DNA from: Planktomarina temperata RCA23
GTDB lineage: Bacteria; Pseudomonadota; Alphaproteobacteria; Rhodobacterales; Rhodobacteraceae
Assembly: GCF_000738435.1 (NCBI RefSeq)
Contig: NZ_CP003984.1
Coordinates: 2,852,001-2,916,000 of the forward strand
DNA length: 64,000 nucleotides
Direction: 5' to 3'
This document shows, one piece after another, positions 60,751 to 64,000 of the stretch. Position numbers and translations under genes: made by a program. The notes beneath the pieces are model-generated. The model saw only the letters and a list, made by a program, of their open reading frames with translations. It searched no databases and was not told where the DNA came from. How positions within the stretch are numbered: position 1 is the stretch's first letter; every line of letters starts with the position of its first letter.

Positions 60751-61443
60751 ATGATCGATTTTTACTACTGGCCCACACCGAATGGATGGAAAATCGCAAT
60801 TGCGCTTGAGGAAATGAACCTTCCCTACACCACGCAGCTGGTGAACATCGGCAAAGGTGAGCAATTCAATCCCAATTTCTTGAAAATCTCTCCCAACAAC
60901 CGCATGCCTGCTATTGTCGATCATGACGGCCCCGACGGCGCTCCGCTCGCCCTCTTTGAAAGCGGCGCCATCTTGCAATACCTGGCGCGCAAGACCGGGA
61001 CATTCTATGGCACAACCTATCGCGACCAGCTGGCCGTCGATCAATGGCTGATGTGGCAAATGGGTGGGCTTGGCCCCATGGCAGGGCAAAATCACCACTT
61101 CAACAAATACGCCCCGCTTATGGGTGAGGATTTGACCTACGCCAAAGACAGATACACCCAAGAAACCGCCCGGCTGTATAGGGTGCTCAACACCCAACTC
61201 GAGCAGAACGACTATGTGGCAGGTGATTTTTTCTCAATCGCCGACATGGCGATCTGGCCCTGGGCGTCCCTATGGGAGGGCCAAAAACAGACACTCGAGG
61301 ATAAACCGCATATGGCCCGCTGGCTGCAAGCCTGCGCCGCGCGCCGCGGCGTTACTGCTGGCCATGGGTTGCATTTGGACCTGCGGGTGACCCCGAAATC
61401 AAGCGACAAAGACAGCTTAGATCAGCTCTTCAAAGCGAAATAA
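60751..61443 (+). CDS. Glutathione S-transferase family protein
   Basis: About 230 residues from MIDFYYWPTPNGWKI (60751). An N-terminal thioredoxin-fold domain binds glutathione (NRMPAIVDHDG, with the cis-Pro, and ESGAILQYLARK), and an all-helical C-terminal domain follows. The pattern (TPNGWKIAIALEE, then NPNFLKISPNNRMPA) matches nu-class bacterial GSTs such as YghU/YfcG, which have disulfide-reductase activity. It is divergent from metZ. Confidence 0.9.
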   Translation: MIDFYYWPTPNGWKIAIALEEMNLPYTTQLVNIGKGEQFNPNFLKISPNNRMPAIVDHDGPDGAPLALFESGAILQYLARKTGTFYGTTYRDQLAVDQWLMWQMGGLGPMAGQNHHFNKYAPLMGEDLTYAKDRYTQETARLYRVLNTQLEQNDYVAGDFFSIADMAIWPWASLWEGQKQTLEDKPHMARWLQACAARRGVTAGHGLHLDLRVTPKSSDKDSLDQLFKAK

Positions 61444-61464
61444 CCACCCTGTCCCGCGCCTTGA

Positions 61465-61512
61465 GCCTGCCGGAGGCAGGCGAAAGGAAAAAGATAATGC
61501 GGCGCAGCCGCA
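61465..61512. terminator. Two tandem hairpins between convergent genes
   Basis: GCCTGCC-GGA-GGCAGGC (61465-61481) and TGCGGC-GCA-GCCGCA (61498-61512) are perfect short stems between gst and yciB. No U run follows either stem; they probably act as bidirectional transcript ends. Confidence 0.55.
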
Positions 61513-61530
61513 CCGCGCGGTCACGCCCGG

Positions 61531-62130
61531 TCAGTCATCTTTTTCCAGCGCATATTTTGCCAAGAGCGGCGCTTGACTCATAAAAAAGCCAAATAACACC
61601 GCCGTTAGGCCAAAGGTTTTAAAATACACCCAAGTCTCCGTCGAAAAGAACCTCCAGATCACCTCATTGAGCAGCGCCAATCCAAAAAACACCGCTGTGA
61701 ACCGGCGTGTCAGAATCATCCAGCCCTCAGCCTGCATCGGCAGCGCGTCCTGCATCACCAACCGGAGATAAGATTGCCCGCGTAGCAATCCAAATCCCAA
61801 AAGCCCTGCAAAAATAAGATAGATCAGCGTCGGTTTCATTTTTATAAATTGCGGGTCATTCAGCCAAACCGTTAACCCGCCAAAGACGGTCACCAAAAGC
61901 GCCGTCATGATCTGCATAGGAGAGATTTTCCCCGTCAGCTTCCACAAAATCGCTGTGCACAGCAAAAGCAACGGGACAAACAGCGCCGTAACCAAGATGA
62001 ACCCATCATAATCAGACCCGCCGAGGCTATAGCTCGTGCCCTTCATCTTCAGATAGGCGACAAAAAAGGCCAGCACAGGCCCAAACTCCAAAAGCGGCTT
62101 CACCCATTTTGGTAAATTTTCGTCAGACAT
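61531..62130 (-). CDS. yciB: YciB/septation protein A family membrane protein
   Basis: A 199-residue polytopic protein with about six helices. The N-terminus reads WVKPLLEFGPVLAFFVAYL, and NEVIWRFFSTETWVYFKTFG, PMQIMTALLVTVFGG and FFMSQAPLL are family hallmarks. It acts in the cell envelope and in division or lipid flow, with an incompletely known role. It follows the DMT permease by 15 nt, so it probably belongs to the ftsY operon. Confidence 0.9.
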   Translation of the reverse strand: MSDENLPKWVKPLLEFGPVLAFFVAYLKMKGTSYSLGGSDYDGFILVTALFVPLLLLCTAILWKLTGKISPMQIMTALLVTVFGGLTVWLNDPQFIKMKPTLIYLIFAGLLGFGLLRGQSYLRLVMQDALPMQAEGWMILTRRFTAVFFGLALLNEVIWRFFSTETWVYFKTFGLTAVLFGFFMSQAPLLAKYALEKDD

Positions 62131-62145
62131 AATTAGGCCTTCCTT

Positions 62146-63048
62146 TTATCCCGCAAACTCAACTATCACAGCGCCCAGCGCAATCAAAGCCATTAAAGCC
62201 AAACGGCGCGGCCCGACGGTCTCTTTCAAAAACAACCAGCCAATGAGAGCGGCAAAAATGGTCGAGGTCTCGCGCAGCACAGCCGCTTCTCCAACCTTAT
62301 CCAATCGCGTGGCCAATAAGATCGCGCCAAAGGAGGCCATCGCCACCAATCCCCCAATCGGCGCGCGCCACATGAGGCCCTGCCGCGCCAAGGCGATGCC
62401 TTTGCGCCGTGCATGGGCAAGTGCCACAATCGGCATGCTCCAAGAATCAATCACAAAGAACCAGGCCAGAAAGGTAAACGGATCCGCCGCAGCTCGGATG
62501 CCATAGGCGTCATAGGTCGTATAAAACGCCACAAAAAACCCTGTGAAGAGCGCCAGCACCAAGGCCAGACCCAATGTCTCACGTTCCAGCGTCACCGTGC
62601 GCATATTATACACAGCCAGGCCAAAAATCCCGCACAGAAGCACAGCCACCCCCAGCCATTGCCCAACAGTGAACACTTCGCCAAACAATAAGTATGCCCC
62701 AATCACCGTAAAAAACGGCCCCGATCCGCGCACCACGGGATAAACAACCGTATAGGCGCCACGGGTGAAGGCCATGGCCTGCAAGACTTTATAAACAGTG
62801 TGGATCGCCCATGCCCCTGCCAAAATTGGCCATAAATGCGCCTCTGGCCAGGGCACCACGAACAGAGCAAAAGGCAAGGCCATCAAACCGTAGCTGGCAT
62901 CCATAGCCCCGCGCATCACCCAGGGGTCAATTCTCCCCTTTTGCATCGCGGCAAAGACCGCGTGCAACACAGCGGCCAAGAGCGCCAAAAGCATACCGAC
63001 CAATCGGCCCGTGTGACTGCCTTCAATCGCAAGGACCCACTCGGTCAC
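62146..63048 (-). CDS. EamA/DMT-family transporter
   Basis: A 300-residue protein with ten predicted membrane helices in two EamA repeats. Its start is GTG and overlaps the ftsY stop (GTGA), so it is translationally coupled to ftsY. This is unrelated in sequence to the DMT protein at 33.6 kb apart from the fold. Substrate unknown. Confidence 0.85.
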   Translation of the reverse strand: MTEWVLAIEGSHTGRLVGMLLALLAAVLHAVFAAMQKGRIDPWVMRGAMDASYGLMALPFALFVVPWPEAHLWPILAGAWAIHTVYKVLQAMAFTRGAYTVVYPVVRGSGPFFTVIGAYLLFGEVFTVGQWLGVAVLLCGIFGLAVYNMRTVTLERETLGLALVLALFTGFFVAFYTTYDAYGIRAAADPFTFLAWFFVIDSWSMPIVALAHARRKGIALARQGLMWRAPIGGLVAMASFGAILLATRLDKVGEAAVLRETSTIFAALIGWLFLKETVGPRRLALMALIALGAVIVEFAG

Positions 63049-64000
63049 GCAGAGACCCCAGTCAAGGCCGCAGCAAATTCCTGAGGATCAAAAGCGTCAA
63101 GATCATCTATCTGTTCACCCACGCCAATGGCGTGAATAGGCAAAGCAAATTTATCCGCGAGAGAGACCAACACCCCGCCCTTGGCGGTGCCGTCCAATTT
63201 GGTCATCACCAGGCCCGTAACATCCGCCATTTTGCGAAAAACTTCCACTTGGTTGACCGCATTTTGCCCGGTCGTCGCATCGAGGACCAAGACCGTGTTG
63301 TGCGGTGCATCAGGATCTTTCTTGCGGATCACACGAATGATTTTGGACAATTCCTCCATCAAATCTGCCCGGTTTTGCAACCGTCCCGCCGTATCAATCA
63401 TCAACAGGTCCGCGCCATCTTTTTCCGCCTGCGTCATGGCGTCAAAGGCCAGGCTTGCCGGATCGGACCCCTCAGCTGCGGTCATCACCGGCACCCCGGC
63501 CCGCTCCCCCCAAACTTGCAATTGCCCCACCGCGGCGGCGCGAAACGTATCGCCAGCCGCGATTACAACAGATTTCCCAGCCTTCTTAAACTGGCTCGCG
63601 AGCTTGCCGATCGTGGTGGTTTTCCCCGAACCGTTCACACCCACCACCAAAATCACCTGTGGTTTTTTATTATAAATCGGCAAGGGCCGGGCCACAGGTT
63701 CCATCACGCGGGCAATTTCTTCGGCCAAGGCTGATTTGATTTCCGCCGTGGAGAGTTTCCGACCAAAACGCCCTTCGGCCAAATTCGCAGTGATACGCAC
63801 AGCCGTATCCACCCCCATATCCGAGGAGATCAACAGCTCTTCGAGCTGTTCAAGCATATCATCATCCAGCACGCGGCGCGGCGCACGCCCGAAAACCCCA
63901 GTTTTCTGGGGCAAGGGATCCACCGGCTTTGTGTCCACCTCCAAAGGGTCAATCGCGACCTTTGGCGCGCTGACGCCTGGCTCTGCCTCTGCCTCTGCTT
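63045..64000 (-). CDS. ftsY: Signal recognition particle receptor FtsY (5' truncated)
   Basis: The N- and G-domains are complete: GTPase motifs GVNGSGKTTTIGKLA, DTAGRLQNRADL and TKLDGTAKGG, with the C-terminal QIDDLDAFDPQEFAAAL. Upstream, the same frame stays open to the window edge and reads Glu/Ala-rich repeats (AEAEAEPG), which is the acidic membrane-targeting A domain. The real start lies beyond 64000. It is the docking receptor for SRP-ribosome complexes at the membrane. Confidence 0.96.
   Translation of the reverse strand, partial: AEAEAEPGVSAPKVAIDPLEVDTKPVDPLPQKTGVFGRAPRRVLDDDMLEQLEELLISSDMGVDTAVRITANLAEGRFGRKLSTAEIKSALAEEIARVMEPVARPLPIYNKKPQVILVVGVNGSGKTTTIGKLASQFKKAGKSVVIAAGDTFRAAAVGQLQVWGERAGVPVMTAAEGSDPASLAFDAMTQAEKDGADLLMIDTAGRLQNRADLMEELSKIIRVIRKKDPDAPHNTVLVLDATTGQNAVNQVEVFRKMADVTGLVMTKLDGTAKGGVLVSLADKFALPIHAIGVGEQIDDLDAFDPQEFAAALTGVSA

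Overview
The window looks like a chromosomal segment of a moderate-GC alphaproteobacterium of the Rhodobacteraceae (roseobacter group). Support comes from the rrn order 16S-tRNA-Ile-tRNA-Ala-23S-5S, a SAM-II riboswitch on metZ, TRAP transporters, FolE2 and roseobacter-style protein sequences. No species is assigned.

Region 1 (1-10.4 kb) is a catabolic locus. A plus-strand operon holds the end of an IlvD/Edd-type sugar-acid dehydratase, a SAF-domain oxidoreductase, a GMC oxidoreductase and an aldehyde dehydrogenase. It converges on a minus-strand set: LysR regulator, TakP-like TRAP transporter (P, Q, M) and a LysE exporter. The substrate cannot be read from the sequence.

Region 2 (10.5-18.3 kb) looks accessory. 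Three diverged copies of an intergenic repeat with a hairpin core lie at its left end, middle and right end. Between them are an HpbD-like betaine epimerase with an MDR dehydrogenase, and a LysR gene divergent from an unusual operon. That operon encodes a class II aldolase-fold protein, a MocD-like membrane di-iron oxygenase, a PanB-like protein and a MocE-like Rieske ferredoxin. The aldolase-like protein lacks the family's catalytic Glu and the PanB-like protein appears to lack the usual metal ligands, so this is the best candidate for an undescribed pathway. A solitary initiator tRNA with an A29:U41 variation follows.

Region 3 (18.7-28.2 kb) holds an XRE-type regulator, an agmatinase-family ureohydrolase, a TIM-barrel protein, Ada, a second desaturase, an acyl-CoA synthetase and an MsbA-like ABC exporter.

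Region 4 (28.6-33.4 kb) is a compact archaic (Csu-type) chaperone-usher pilus locus. Its usher carries an N-terminal lysozyme/transglycosylase-like domain plus an EF-hand, and is interrupted by one in-frame TAG. tRNA-Gly(TCC) and a DMT permease follow.

Region 5 (34.6-53.4 kb) is the information-processing core, all on the minus strand: secE-nusG-rplK-rplA, rplJ-rplL, rpoB-rpoC, and one complete rrn operon. A sulfotransferase-like gene sits between the 5S gene and secE.

Region 6 (54-64 kb) is housekeeping on the minus strand, except one GST: a membrane protein, rsmJ, an AruI-like ThDP decarboxylase, trkH, folE2, metZ (SAM-II riboswitch plus terminator), yciB, a DMT permease and the 3' part of ftsY, which runs off the window.
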